This document shows, in pieces, positions 43,023-51,479 of a DNA stretch of 64,000 nt. Position numbers and translations under genes: made by a program. Under the pieces are notes generated by a model. That model made no database searches, was not told where the DNA came from, and saw only the letters and a list, made by a program, of their open reading frames with translations. The stretch is from NCBI GenBank assembly GCA_964450955.1, contig CAYVFI010000001.1:1-64000 (forward strand), written 5' to 3'. This stretch comes from CAYNWT01 sp964450955. GTDB taxonomy: Bacteria; Planctomycetota; Planctomycetia; Planctomycetales; Planctomycetaceae. Each line of letters opens with the position of its first letter. The stretch's first letter is position 1.

Positions 43023-43405
43023 GGCGTTCCCTTTCAATTTTGTTTTGAGGGTGCCGCACTCTCGCGGCTCAAGTAAATTCTAGCGCGCGAAAAAGCGATT
43101 CCTTCGAAAACATGGTGAGAAACTTTGGAGAACAAAATTGTTCAAAAGTTTTGCTTGACGCTGTTGATTATTTGACGCTGGCACAACCGAATTCCTTACA
43201 GCGTTTGCCCTCGAATTGGCCTGGAGTTTCCCGATCGGCTTCCGCCGAAACACGCAAGCAGGACCGATAAACGCACGATGCCGTCCAGGGGTTCAACAGA
43301 ATTCAGAAACTTTGTTTCGTTACTGAACACGCAATCAATGCGAGCGTCGTGAGTCTGTGCTGTCGCGGTCTTGACCAGCAGGAAACGCATTGCCAAAGTG
43401 CTGCC
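43023..43405. other. Gene-free stretch between the divergent hpf-like and small ORF genes
   Basis: 383 bases. It should hold the promoter of the hibernation gene on the minus strand (a TAGAAT that could serve as -10 lies near 43078-43083) and that of the small gene on the plus strand. No repeat, RNA or further gene is evident. Confidence 0.4.
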
Positions 43406-43603
43406 ATGAACACTCAACAATGCTTTGTAATCGTTTCTGACAACGGCGAGTCGTGGCCGCTAAACGGCGCTGATGGAAACGCGGACGAGAAAAACGAAAC
43501 GCTGCCACGGCTCATCGAAGACGGTTGGAATGTCGTCAGTGTAACCACCGGTTCGGGTTCAAAAGACGATACGTCTTACTGGCTTGTGTTGCTGACGAAG
43601 TAG
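43406..43603 (+). CDS. Small hypothetical protein
   Basis: 65 residues from the ATG at 43406; the frame is open 19 codons upstream but those residues look random. It reads as a compact strand-helix-strand protein: CFVIVSDNGESWPL, a charged middle, then LPRLIEDGWNVVSVTTGSG and YWLVLLTK. The pattern of an exposed loop followed by a helix and two strands resembles small stand-alone regulators or DUF2674-like proteins, but I cannot assign it. Confidence 0.6.
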   Translation: MNTQQCFVIVSDNGESWPLNGADGNADEKNETLPRLIEDGWNVVSVTTGSGSKDDTSYWLVLLTK

Positions 43604-43642
43604 TAGTCGGACGAGTCGAAACGCGCCCGACCAGTGCGCGGT

Positions 43643-44698
43643 CTATTGCTTCTGTTGTTTCAAACAGGACGGATCCAATTCGGTCGCCTGACCCACCTCA
43701 TCAACAGGGTGCGTGAACAGGTACTTCCACACATCTTCGTGCATGTACTTGCCGGTCTTCCGGCCTTTGTACGCCCGACTGCCCGGCTGCACGCCGCTGT
43801 GAGCTCGCTTGGCATCACCGCCGACATCAAAATCGGTAATCAACCGCCGCGTATTGCCAAACGGTGCCGCCATCTTGTCGACGTTGGTAATTGGCCCAAA
43901 CTTGTGCATGCCCAGTAGTTCCCACGACCGGCAGTAGTGGTCGCCCACCCAACCGCCATCCAGCACGTGTGAGAATCCAAAGTATCGGTTCTCCGGTGTC
44001 TTCGACGGCAGGGACTGCCAGGCCTGGTACTGGTCTCGCGGTCCGCAAAACGCAACAACCCGACTCACTTTCTGAAACTTCGCGAACCGAGCGGACGTGG
44101 TCGAACCGTGTGACGATCCGGCCATGATGACGTCCTCCCACCGCAGGCCGGTTCCGTCTTTCGTCAGGAAGTACCCCCAACCGCCCTGCGGGTTCTCCCT
44201 GTCCAACCAACGCACAAACTGAAACGCGCGCTCCATCATGCCGTCTGGTTTTGGGATATCGACCTCGTCACTGAAGTCCTGACCGGTCGCGGCTTCCAGT
44301 CGAATGTTACCACGGCAGTGTTCTCCGACCGGCTTCTCCTTACAGCAAATGGAGAACCACTTATTGGCGTAGTGAACACGAATCGCATGCAGACCGTACG
44401 AGTTCACTCGATCAAACAACCCCTTGTTGTGGCTCATCATCCAAATGACCAACTTGCCCTTTGGAGCCACTCGCGTATCGACAGAAGCGTCCTGCACATC
44501 CGCCGGTTTCCCTTTCTTATCCTTAATCAGAAACCCAATCTCCGGATGCGCTTTCACTCGCGAATCAATCTCACTGGCCCGCGCCTTCAGTTTGTAGTGC
44601 TGCGGCTTTGGATCGTTGAAGCGAAGTTTTGACTGTCCGTAGGCCATTGAGCAGCATGACAGGGCGAATGCGAGGATGAACGCTGGTGTTTTCTGCAT
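43643..44698 (-). CDS. Secreted alpha/beta hydrolase, BPSS1187-like
   Basis: 351 residues from the ATG at 44698, which opens a good signal peptide (FILAFALSCCSMAYG); the frame extends further upstream through the neighbour's promoter and start, which is not credible. The domain shows APKGKLVIWMMSHNKG at the oxyanion strand, a nucleophile elbow VIMAGSSHGSTTSARF (Ser about residue 207), GFSHVLDGGWVGDHY in the acidic region and a late GKYMHEDVWKYLFTHP. The pattern GSSHG recalls the BPSS1187 family of secreted hydrolases. Substrate unknown. It is divergent from the DUF1080 gene. Confidence 0.75.
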   Translation of the reverse strand: MQKTPAFILAFALSCCSMAYGQSKLRFNDPKPQHYKLKARASEIDSRVKAHPEIGFLIKDKKGKPADVQDASVDTRVAPKGKLVIWMMSHNKGLFDRVNSYGLHAIRVHYANKWFSICCKEKPVGEHCRGNIRLEAATGQDFSDEVDIPKPDGMMERAFQFVRWLDRENPQGGWGYFLTKDGTGLRWEDVIMAGSSHGSTTSARFAKFQKVSRVVAFCGPRDQYQAWQSLPSKTPENRYFGFSHVLDGGWVGDHYCRSWELLGMHKFGPITNVDKMAAPFGNTRRLITDFDVGGDAKRAHSGVQPGSRAYKGRKTGKYMHEDVWKYLFTHPVDEVGQATELDPSCLKQQKQ

Positions 44699-44750
44699 TG
44701 AAACGTCTCTGGTCAGCGGGGTTGTGCCATCGCGGCCCACCATCGGTGTT

Positions 44751-44779
44751 TTGACGGGGACACGCTTGCTGCCCATGAT
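44751..44779 (+). promoter_or_regulatory. Candidate sigma-70 promoter for the DUF1080 gene
   Basis: TTGACG at 44751-44756 and CATGAT at 44774-44779 are separated by 17 bases, with the start codon at 44817. The -10 is a weak match. The site lies in the 118-bp spacer between two divergent secreted-protein genes. Confidence 0.3.
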
Positions 44780-44816
44780 AACACTTCGAGAACCCGTTCG
44801 TCGCCAGAGATCAAAC

Positions 44817-45581
44817 ATGAACCTCAAACTCACCGCAGCTCTTATTCTTGCATTCGTCGTGACCCGCACTTCGCACCAGGAACTACCCGATGTCGGCCCG
44901 AAAGGAAACAACCTGGCAATCCTGCCCGAGCCGACGTTCCGCGATCTGTTCAACGGCAAAGATCTAACCGGTTGGGTTAATGTCAACACAGACAAAGAGA
45001 CCTGGTCGGTTCGGGATGGCATGATCGTCTGCACCGGGTTGCCAATCGGCGTGATGCGGACCGATCGGCAGTACGAGAACTTTGTTCTGGAGATTGAATG
45101 GCGACATATGGAACCCGGTGGCAACTCCGGCGTGTTTCTATGGTCGGATGCAAAGCCCGATGGCAACCGGCTGCCTCGTGGAATGGAAGTCCAGATGTTG
45201 GAACTCGATTGGGTTCGCCAGCACCGCTACAAGAACGGTTCTTACCCGCCGGTCGCGTACGTTCAGGGTGAGTTATTCGGAGCTGGCGGCATGACTGCGA
45301 CACCGGCGAATCCGCGAGGCAACCGTAGTAAGTCTGTCGAACACCGCTGCAAGGGTGTTGGTCAGTGGAACAAGTACACGGTCGTCGCTGTGGACGGGAC
45401 GGTCAAGTTGGCGATCAACGGCAAGTTTGTGAACAGCATCAGTAACGCATCTGAAAAGAAGGGGTACATCTGTTTGGAATCAGAAGGCAAAGAAATCCAC
45501 ATGCGAAACATTCGCATCATGGAATTGCCCGGCGGCATGGCTGACGAAAAGACGACGCAGCCATTGCTTAAGAACCCCTGA
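44817..45581 (+). CDS. DUF1080 (3-keto-disaccharide hydrolase-like) protein
   Basis: 254 residues from the ATG at 44817, which starts a short signal-like segment (LKLTAALILAFVVT); codons upstream overlap the divergent gene. The DUF1080 domain is clear: FRDLFNGKDLTGWVNVNTDK, then MEPGGNSGVFLWSD, GMEVQMLELDW, GQWNKYTVVAVDGTVKLAIN and a closing ICLESEGKEIHMRNIRIMEL. This is the concanavalin-like fold used by planctomycetes for sugar-related enzymes. It probably works outside the cytoplasm; the exact substrate is open. Confidence 0.9.
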   Translation: MNLKLTAALILAFVVTRTSHQELPDVGPKGNNLAILPEPTFRDLFNGKDLTGWVNVNTDKETWSVRDGMIVCTGLPIGVMRTDRQYENFVLEIEWRHMEPGGNSGVFLWSDAKPDGNRLPRGMEVQMLELDWVRQHRYKNGSYPPVAYVQGELFGAGGMTATPANPRGNRSKSVEHRCKGVGQWNKYTVVAVDGTVKLAINGKFVNSISNASEKKGYICLESEGKEIHMRNIRIMELPGGMADEKTTQPLLKNP

Positions 45582-45663
45582 GGAATTTGGCGGCCGCTGC
45601 GTGATGTTGTTGCCGGGGATGCCCGGCTACTTTTCTGACGGCCTCTGACATACAACTCGCCCC

Positions 45664-47034
45664 ATGAGCGCGCGGCAACTGACAAGTGGTTCCATTCCCG
45701 GACATGTACGCGCGATTGCGATGCCTGCCAGTTTTGGGCTGATCTTTCACACGATGTACAACGTGGTCGATTCGTTCTATGCCGGACGCATCTCGACCGA
45801 AGCACTGGCCGCGATGGGTGTCGGGTTCCCTGTCTTTTTGCTTATCGTGGCCACAGGCAGCGGACTCGCGCGGGGTGCATCGGCGTTGATTGCGAACGCG
45901 ATTGGTGAAGGCAACCACAAAGAACAGCAGGGATACGTGGCTCAGGCGCTATCGTTGGCGCTGCTGACTGCGGCGGTCCTTACGGCACTTGGTTTTATCT
46001 TTGGCAGGGGATTGTTCCAGTCGCTTGGTGCCGATGGTGAGTACTTACGGCTCGCCCTCCGGTACATGCAGCCAATCTTTGCCGGCGCGCTGTTCTTTGT
46101 ACTGTCCAGTCTCAGCAACGCGGTGCTTGTCGCCAGCGGTGACAGCAAGACGTTTAGCAAGGTGCTGATTGCCGGGTTCTTTTTGAACCTGATTCTGGAC
46201 CCGTGGTTTCTGCACGGTGGATTCGGTTTGCCAGCCATGGGGATTGCGGGAATTGCATGGGCCACTGTGCTCATTCAGGCGTTAGGAGCGTCGTACTTAC
46301 TAAGTGTCGTAATCAGACGCGGGCTGCTGGATCTGCGATCGCGGGAGGATGGAGAACCGGGAATGATTTCCTTTGCACCACTGACTCCGAATCTCCGGAT
46401 GTATGGCCGAATTCTGAAACAAGCAGTGCCGGCGACGTTCAATATCCTGTCCGTGGCACTTGGGTTTTTCGCGATTAACTACTTCATCAAGTCGTACGGG
46501 AAGCCAACAGTCGCAGCGTTTGGCGTAACAACTCGAATCGAACAGATCGCGCTCATGCCGACGTTTGGTATCTCCTCAGCCATCATGGCGCTGGTTGGTC
46601 AAAATAATGGAGCGAAGGATTTCGCACGCGTGCGAGAATCAATGCGTGTTGGTGTGACTGCCGGACTGGCTTTGTCGATTACCAGTTCCATCATCATCTT
46701 CTGCGCGGCGCGGCCGCTGATGTGGCTGTTTACCAAGGATACGGAAGTCATCGAGATTGGCGTGCGCTACGTACGCATCATGATGCCCATTCTTTGGTCG
46801 TACGTGATGACCGCCGCCCACGTGGCGTTCTTGCAGGCGACGAAGCGGCCGATGTATGGCTTCTTCGAATCGCCGTTGCGCAGGGTTCTGTTACCAGCTC
46901 CGTTGATGTGGTTGGTCGTGTATCAGTTGAACCACGGAGTCGAGAGCGTGTGGTACGTTGTTGCTCTCGCGAACGTTGCGATGACAGCAGCGACCGTGAT
47001 TTACGCACGATGGGTGATGTCGCGGCTGAACTAG
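45664..47034 (+). CDS. MATE family efflux transporter
   Basis: 456 residues with twelve hydrophobic spans. The N-terminal half has MPASFGLIFHTMYNVVDSFY and GSGLARGASALIANAIGEGN; the second half repeats the pattern with TFNILSVALGFFAINYFI and FGISSAIMALVGQNNGAKDF. These duplicated blocks mark the Na+- or H+-coupled multidrug and toxin extrusion family. It follows the DUF1080 gene by 82 bp. Its TAG stop and that of the convergent ATP-grasp gene share the same four bases, CTAG at 47031-47034. Confidence 0.93.
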   Translation: MSARQLTSGSIPGHVRAIAMPASFGLIFHTMYNVVDSFYAGRISTEALAAMGVGFPVFLLIVATGSGLARGASALIANAIGEGNHKEQQGYVAQALSLALLTAAVLTALGFIFGRGLFQSLGADGEYLRLALRYMQPIFAGALFFVLSSLSNAVLVASGDSKTFSKVLIAGFFLNLILDPWFLHGGFGLPAMGIAGIAWATVLIQALGASYLLSVVIRRGLLDLRSREDGEPGMISFAPLTPNLRMYGRILKQAVPATFNILSVALGFFAINYFIKSYGKPTVAAFGVTTRIEQIALMPTFGISSAIMALVGQNNGAKDFARVRESMRVGVTAGLALSITSSIIIFCAARPLMWLFTKDTEVIEIGVRYVRIMMPILWSYVMTAAHVAFLQATKRPMYGFFESPLRRVLLPAPLMWLVVYQLNHGVESVWYVVALANVAMTAATVIYARWVMSRLN

Positions 47035-48182
47035 TCCCTAACCCGGATTGCATCGAGAAGCTGCCGCGCATGATCCTGCGAATCCGCACTGGCTGAGAGG
47101 TGGCAAATCGTGGAACCACCATCTTCGAACGCGCTCAGCACCAGTACTCGTCCACCAATCGCGGCCTCAGCGGTTGAAATCAGTTGGTCCAGGGAACCGG
47201 CAAACCTGCAACTCGCTAAGTAAATGCCTTCAGTCCAACCTTCGTCCGCGGCGAACATTCGAGACGCCATCAGAAACGGTGTGATACCCGTCAAACGCGG
47301 ATTGACATCGACCAGGAATAACCCGCCATCCACGTCCTTGAGTATGTCGATGCCAATGACGCCAAACACGTCCTGACTATGCAGGTACCGAGCAGTCGCC
47401 TCAACCATCGGACGTAGGCGCTCAAACAACTCATCCTGCAACGGTGCTGAAAACGTCCCGCCGCACCACTTTGCGTTGTCTGTGAAATTCTGTTCGGTCA
47501 GGCCCAGCCAGATCGCTTCGCCATCGCGACGCAGGTAGAACTGAACTCCGTAGTCACCGACGATATTTTCAACAATCGAATTCACCACCAACGTCGCATC
47601 CGGCCAGTGGCTGAGTAGTTCGGATTGCATTCTGGCTTCGTCAGCCGCGCTACGAATGACGAAATTTCCCAGACCGGCGTATCCGTGGCTTAACTTCACG
47701 ATGCACGGCGTAGCAACCGCGGACAACACGTCAGCCTGCGGACAGTCGATCTTCTGAATGACTTCTTTTGAATGCACCGCGTAGTTGATGTCTGGGTCAA
47801 CCACTTGCTGATCGGCCGCAATCGATTCGTGTGGAAACAGGGTGATGTACTGCGCGGTCTCATCGAACGCGTTCCACCCTGGACAGCCAGACTCACCAAA
47901 CACGCGCCCCCAATGTTCCAACAACGCCTGCGGCGGCGCGACTTGCGACGTGACCGGAATATCGCGGCCCCACGCGCACATGAGGTGGTGTGGGCCGAGA
48001 ACCTTTAGCAATTCGGGCCGCGGCGGCGGAAACGGATCATGAATGATGTACCGCTCGCGATTCTGCCACCGCGTTTCGGATGTGTTGGACGACGGATACT
48101 CGGGAAGCAAAATCGCATCGGGCGCATCGTGTGCGTAGAGTTCCGAGAGGAACCGAATGTTCGGCTGCTTTGTAAGCCCCAC
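47031..48182 (-). CDS. ATP-grasp ligase adjacent to ovothiol synthase
   Basis: 383 residues. An N-terminal pre-ATP-grasp part (LLKVLGPHHLMCAWGRDIPV) is followed by the ATP-grasp core: nucleotide-binding strand ATPCIVKLSHGYAGLGNFVI with Lys and Gly loop (about residues 160-178), TLVVNSIVENIVGDYGVQFY, and the Mg-binding end GGLFLVDVNPRLTGITPFLM (about 295-315). The enzyme should couple ATP hydrolysis to joining a carboxylate with an amine or thiol. Its gene starts 1 base after the stop of the OvoA-type gene, so the two form an operon, and it may act on ovothiol or its precursor. That role is inference. No partner that would argue for purine or peptide synthesis is nearby. Confidence 0.85.
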   Translation of the reverse strand: MGLTKQPNIRFLSELYAHDAPDAILLPEYPSSNTSETRWQNRERYIIHDPFPPPRPELLKVLGPHHLMCAWGRDIPVTSQVAPPQALLEHWGRVFGESGCPGWNAFDETAQYITLFPHESIAADQQVVDPDINYAVHSKEVIQKIDCPQADVLSAVATPCIVKLSHGYAGLGNFVIRSAADEARMQSELLSHWPDATLVVNSIVENIVGDYGVQFYLRRDGEAIWLGLTEQNFTDNAKWCGGTFSAPLQDELFERLRPMVEATARYLHSQDVFGVIGIDILKDVDGGLFLVDVNPRLTGITPFLMASRMFAADEGWTEGIYLASCRFAGSLDQLISTAEAAIGGRVLVLSAFEDGGSTICHLSASADSQDHARQLLDAIRVRD

Positions 48183-48183
48183 G

Positions 48184-50349
48184 CTACTTCGTCTTCCGCC
48201 AGATGCTTAGCTGAGACACTCCGTACTGATACTTCCGCCGGGTTTCGCGAATCACGAATGGAACATCAATCGGGTCCGAAACGCTGGTGAATTCAGGCGC
48301 GAGAATGTCTGCGATGCCTTCGTGCGTGCTGAAGTTTTCTCCCGTCGCCGCCTTGAACCCACCCAACCATTTCTCGCGTGGAGTGTGTTCTTCCAGCCAC
48401 GTGTACGGTGAGGCCAACGCAATCAGTCCGCCAGCGTTCACGCGTTCCTTAATCAGCCGCAAAAACGCGGCCGGGTCGTACAGACGATCCAAAAGATTGC
48501 CGGCAAACACGACGTCGTAGTCGGAATACTTCGCATCCAGGTTGCATGCATCGCCCTGCATGAAACGGATGCGGTCTTTAATGTCGACATAGCCGGGAAA
48601 GTCTTCAAGCCGAATCTCTCGCAATGATTGCAGTTCGCCTTCGTCGGTGACTGAGTACCGCTGCTTGCCACCATTTTGCAGGTTGGTCGGCGCTTCGATC
48701 AATCGAACCGAGAAGTCCACCGCGTCAACATGTTCGAATTGCTTCGCCAATTCGAAAGCAGAACGAGCCGTCGCGCAGCCGATGTCTAAAGCTCGCGATG
48801 TGGCTCCGGTGACCTGCTTCGCAACATGCTGAATGCACGCGACCGGGAAATTGGGCACATCAAGGTGCGATTCGCCGTAGTGGAATTCAATGTAGCGCGA
48901 AACCATTTGATCGGTCTCGTACACGCTGACTTCCGGTTCCGCAATGGGTTCCGCCTGCACATATCTGAGGCCTGAGTGTTGGAAGAAGTGACGCCTGAAC
49001 GCATACCGAGCGTCTTTGATGGCGTAGTTGCCCGTCGAAATCCAACAGCCGCCTTTGAATAGATGGTGCTTGCCATCGAACGTTGGAGCTGAAAAATCAT
49101 CGTATGTCGGATGAACTTCGAACCCGTCGAACCCGTCGATTGGCGTTTCCGTCCACTGCCAGACGTTGCCAATGATGTCGTGGAATCCATCATGGAACTC
49201 ATGACGATCGACAGGGCAGGGCGACATTTCGCATTCCAGGTTAATGTTGCCTGGTGCTTTGTCCCAGAACGGCTGGTCCGTGTTCAGCGAATTGCGCAGT
49301 TGGTGCCATTCCGCTTCCGTTGGCATCCGCACGTGCTGTCCGCTGACTTCTGACTTCCAGTTGCAGAACGCTTTGGCTTCCAGGTAGTTGATTTCCGCCG
49401 GCCAGTTCCACGGCATGTCGATAACGCTCAGCATCGATCGGTATCGATAGTCCTCGCCGTCTTTCACCCAAAAGACCGGATGAGCCGCTTTGCGGAATGT
49501 GGCCCAGTGCCAGCCTTCTGCCGTCCAGAATTTCTCTGTGGCGTAGCCATCAGCTTCGACAAATTCGAGGAACTCCTGATTGGAGACGAGGTACTTCGAG
49601 GCCTTAAATGGTGCAACCTCTTCCCGGGAGTAACCGTACTCGTTGTCCCAGCCGTACATCTCGTTGGTTTTTGATTTGCCCAGCTCCATCTCGCCACCGG
49701 CGACTTCGATGAGTTCATTCGCCGGAGCCGAACCGGTTTGGTCACACAGCCGTCCCCAGACATCGTGGTCTTGAACGTACTTCAACGGCAACTCGCGGAT
49801 GAGAACCGAAGACGTTTCCAGGTGGATGCGTTCGTGTTCAATCCCCATCAGGATAATCCACATCGGACTTTCCCAATTGATGGGCATTGAGAAATCGCAT
49901 TCGCGGATGAACTTATCAACGACGGCTCGCGTCTTGTCGCGGTACGCTTTGACTTCAGCCGGAGTTGGCCAGTCGTAGTTCTTGTCGTTTAGATCGTCCC
50001 ACGACATCTCATCGACACCGATCGCCAGGTTCGATTCGATCTTCGGATTGATCCGCTGGTCAATCAGGTTCGCCACGTTCAACTTGTTGATGAAGAACAC
50101 GGCCGTGTGGCCATAGTAGAAAATCAGCGGGTGTCGCAACATATTGCCGCGGGCGTAATAACCTTCGTCACCAGCCAGGCACTCAAACAGGCTCTCGTAA
50201 AGCGTGAATGAGTCGTGGAAGTATTCCAGAATTTCCTGACGCTTCGATTCCGGATCGCCTTCGTTCAAGAGTGGCGTTTTTGTTACCAGCTTCAGCGGTC
50301 CGTTAGAAGGAACCTGTGGAGTGACCGTTGAACTCTCATGCTGCGACAT
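48184..50349 (-). CDS. ovoA: OvoA-type 5-histidylcysteine sulfoxide synthase with methyltransferase domain
   Basis: 721 residues from the ATG at 50349 (MSQHESS...); the frame opens further upstream. The N-terminal DinB-like part carries the iron ligands His-x3-His-x-Glu in MGIEHERIHLETSSV. The formylglycine-generating-enzyme-like part runs from IEVAGGEMELGKSK to VRMPTEAEWHQLRN and IGNVWQWTETP (about 240-470). The C-terminal part is a SAM methyltransferase with ALDIGCATARSAFELAKQF and VDAVDFS. This is the full three-part OvoA: it would form the sulfoxide of 5-histidylcysteine from His and Cys with O2, and the last domain would N-methylate the thiolhistidine. Lyase OvoB is not visible in the window. 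Confidence 0.9.
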   Translation of the reverse strand: MSQHESSTVTPQVPSNGPLKLVTKTPLLNEGDPESKRQEILEYFHDSFTLYESLFECLAGDEGYYARGNMLRHPLIFYYGHTAVFFINKLNVANLIDQRINPKIESNLAIGVDEMSWDDLNDKNYDWPTPAEVKAYRDKTRAVVDKFIRECDFSMPINWESPMWIILMGIEHERIHLETSSVLIRELPLKYVQDHDVWGRLCDQTGSAPANELIEVAGGEMELGKSKTNEMYGWDNEYGYSREEVAPFKASKYLVSNQEFLEFVEADGYATEKFWTAEGWHWATFRKAAHPVFWVKDGEDYRYRSMLSVIDMPWNWPAEINYLEAKAFCNWKSEVSGQHVRMPTEAEWHQLRNSLNTDQPFWDKAPGNINLECEMSPCPVDRHEFHDGFHDIIGNVWQWTETPIDGFDGFEVHPTYDDFSAPTFDGKHHLFKGGCWISTGNYAIKDARYAFRRHFFQHSGLRYVQAEPIAEPEVSVYETDQMVSRYIEFHYGESHLDVPNFPVACIQHVAKQVTGATSRALDIGCATARSAFELAKQFEHVDAVDFSVRLIEAPTNLQNGGKQRYSVTDEGELQSLREIRLEDFPGYVDIKDRIRFMQGDACNLDAKYSDYDVVFAGNLLDRLYDPAAFLRLIKERVNAGGLIALASPYTWLEEHTPREKWLGGFKAATGENFSTHEGIADILAPEFTSVSDPIDVPFVIRETRRKYQYGVSQLSIWRKTK

Positions 50350-50850
50350 TAAGTAAATCCGCGAACCAAGACTGTGGACTGTTTTGATGGCCACAGACAC
50401 CGTGTGGCCATTCAGTGATTTTGGGAGATGCCGGTAACCAGTCAACCCAACGAAACATTGCAGGCCGATTGCACGCTATAGCGTGTCGGATCTCGCGACA
50501 GGAGGCTTGCACAAATCACCCCGTTGGCTTTAAGTCGCTGCCGAGTGGCCTTTCGACGACCGATAAGGGGCTTAAGGACAGTGCAAAGGCCCGTAAACCA
50601 CTGGATTAAACGCGGTTGTTTATTGAGTGGCGGTTGCCGGCCGTCAATCAATTGACAACACCGTGGCAATTCCATGAGACGGGAAAATCGTTTCTCCCGC
50701 ATACCTAACGCGCTTGTCTGAACGCGACACTTCAGAAAGTTGGTCGGGCGAACCATAGAGATCGGTACGGTCGAATGAGTGCAGAAGCCAGCTTCGGCCG
50801 AATTTCAGCTTCCAGGCTTCCGCGAAGTAATCACCGACCCAGCGTGCCGC
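50350..50850. promoter_or_regulatory. Leader of the ovoA operon with a 14-bp palindrome
   Basis: 501 bases without a gene. CACGCTATAGCGTG at 50472-50485 is a perfect 14-base palindrome, 123 bp upstream of the chosen ovoA start, and a possible operator. No riboswitch-like structure or clear promoter boxes could be recognised by eye. Confidence 0.4.
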
Positions 50851-51126
50851 TCAAGCCGCGCGAGCTGCAAGTTTTTCTTTGCGATCTTTGGACCAGCGTT
50901 TGACTTCGGCCTCGCGTTTTAGCGCGGCTGACTGCGATTCCAATTCTTCTGAGTACACCATTGTGACCGGCAATCGCGAACGCGTGTACTTGGCTCCTTT
51001 GCCCGAGTTGTGTTTCTCGAATCTGGCTTCCAGATCGACACAGATGCCGGAATACAAACTACCATCGCCGCAGCGGGCGAGATAGAAGTACCAGGGTTTT
51101 GTGGTGGTTGTGCTCACGTCAGTCAT
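50851..51126 (-). CDS. GIY-YIG nuclease-family protein
   Basis: 91 residues from the ATG at 51126. The GIY-YIG core is KPWYFYLARCGDGSLYSGIC (Tyr pair at about 12 and 24), followed by DLEARFEKHNSGKGAKYTRS with the conserved Arg and His, and a late Glu in LKREAEVKRW. This is the small stand-alone UPF0213 (YhbQ-like) group. Biological role uncertain. Confidence 0.9.
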   Translation of the reverse strand: MTDVSTTTTKPWYFYLARCGDGSLYSGICVDLEARFEKHNSGKGAKYTRSRLPVTMVYSEELESQSAALKREAEVKRWSKDRKEKLAARAA

Positions 51127-51149
51127 ATCGGTTCGCAACGGCCCGGTTC

Positions 51150-51479
51150 TCAGCTATTTCCGCGGGAACCGTTTTGATCGTCAGTGCTGGAGTTGTTGTA
51201 GAACCAGCTACCGCCCAGCAATCCCAGTGAGGGCGGAATACCAAGACATAGAATGATTCGGGGCCCTTCGACATACCAGAGCGTCCGGACATCTGCTCGC
51301 AGAAGGGAAGCTAAGTCGGTACAGAACAGCGCGATTGGCAGCGCGATCAGGCATCCCGGGCCGAACCCCATGACAAGGACTCTCCGTCGCGACAAAGGCC
51401 GCGACGCGACATCACCATCACCCTGATGCTTGTACGGATTGGCATCCCGGCCGAAGTCGTGCGGTTGGCTGGCGTTCAC
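51150..51479 (-). CDS. Small membrane protein, coupled to the DUF1552 gene
   Basis: 109 residues from a GTG that overlaps the DUF1552 stop (GTGA). A polar N-terminus with FGRDANPYKHQGD, another form of the NPY leader, precedes two membrane spans (GFGPGCLIALPIALFCTDL and IILCLGIPPSLGLLGGSWF). Function unknown. Translational coupling makes it part of the DUF1592/DUF1552 operon. Confidence 0.65.
   Translation of the reverse strand: MNASQPHDFGRDANPYKHQGDGDVASRPLSRRRVLVMGFGPGCLIALPIALFCTDLASLLRADVRTLWYVEGPRIILCLGIPPSLGLLGGSWFYNNSSTDDQNGSRGNS

Noticed and set aside
43643..45166. Long 507-codon form of the secreted hydrolase
   Set aside because: The extra 156 codons overlap the divergent DUF1080 gene and its promoter; the ATG at 44698 opens a proper signal peptide.
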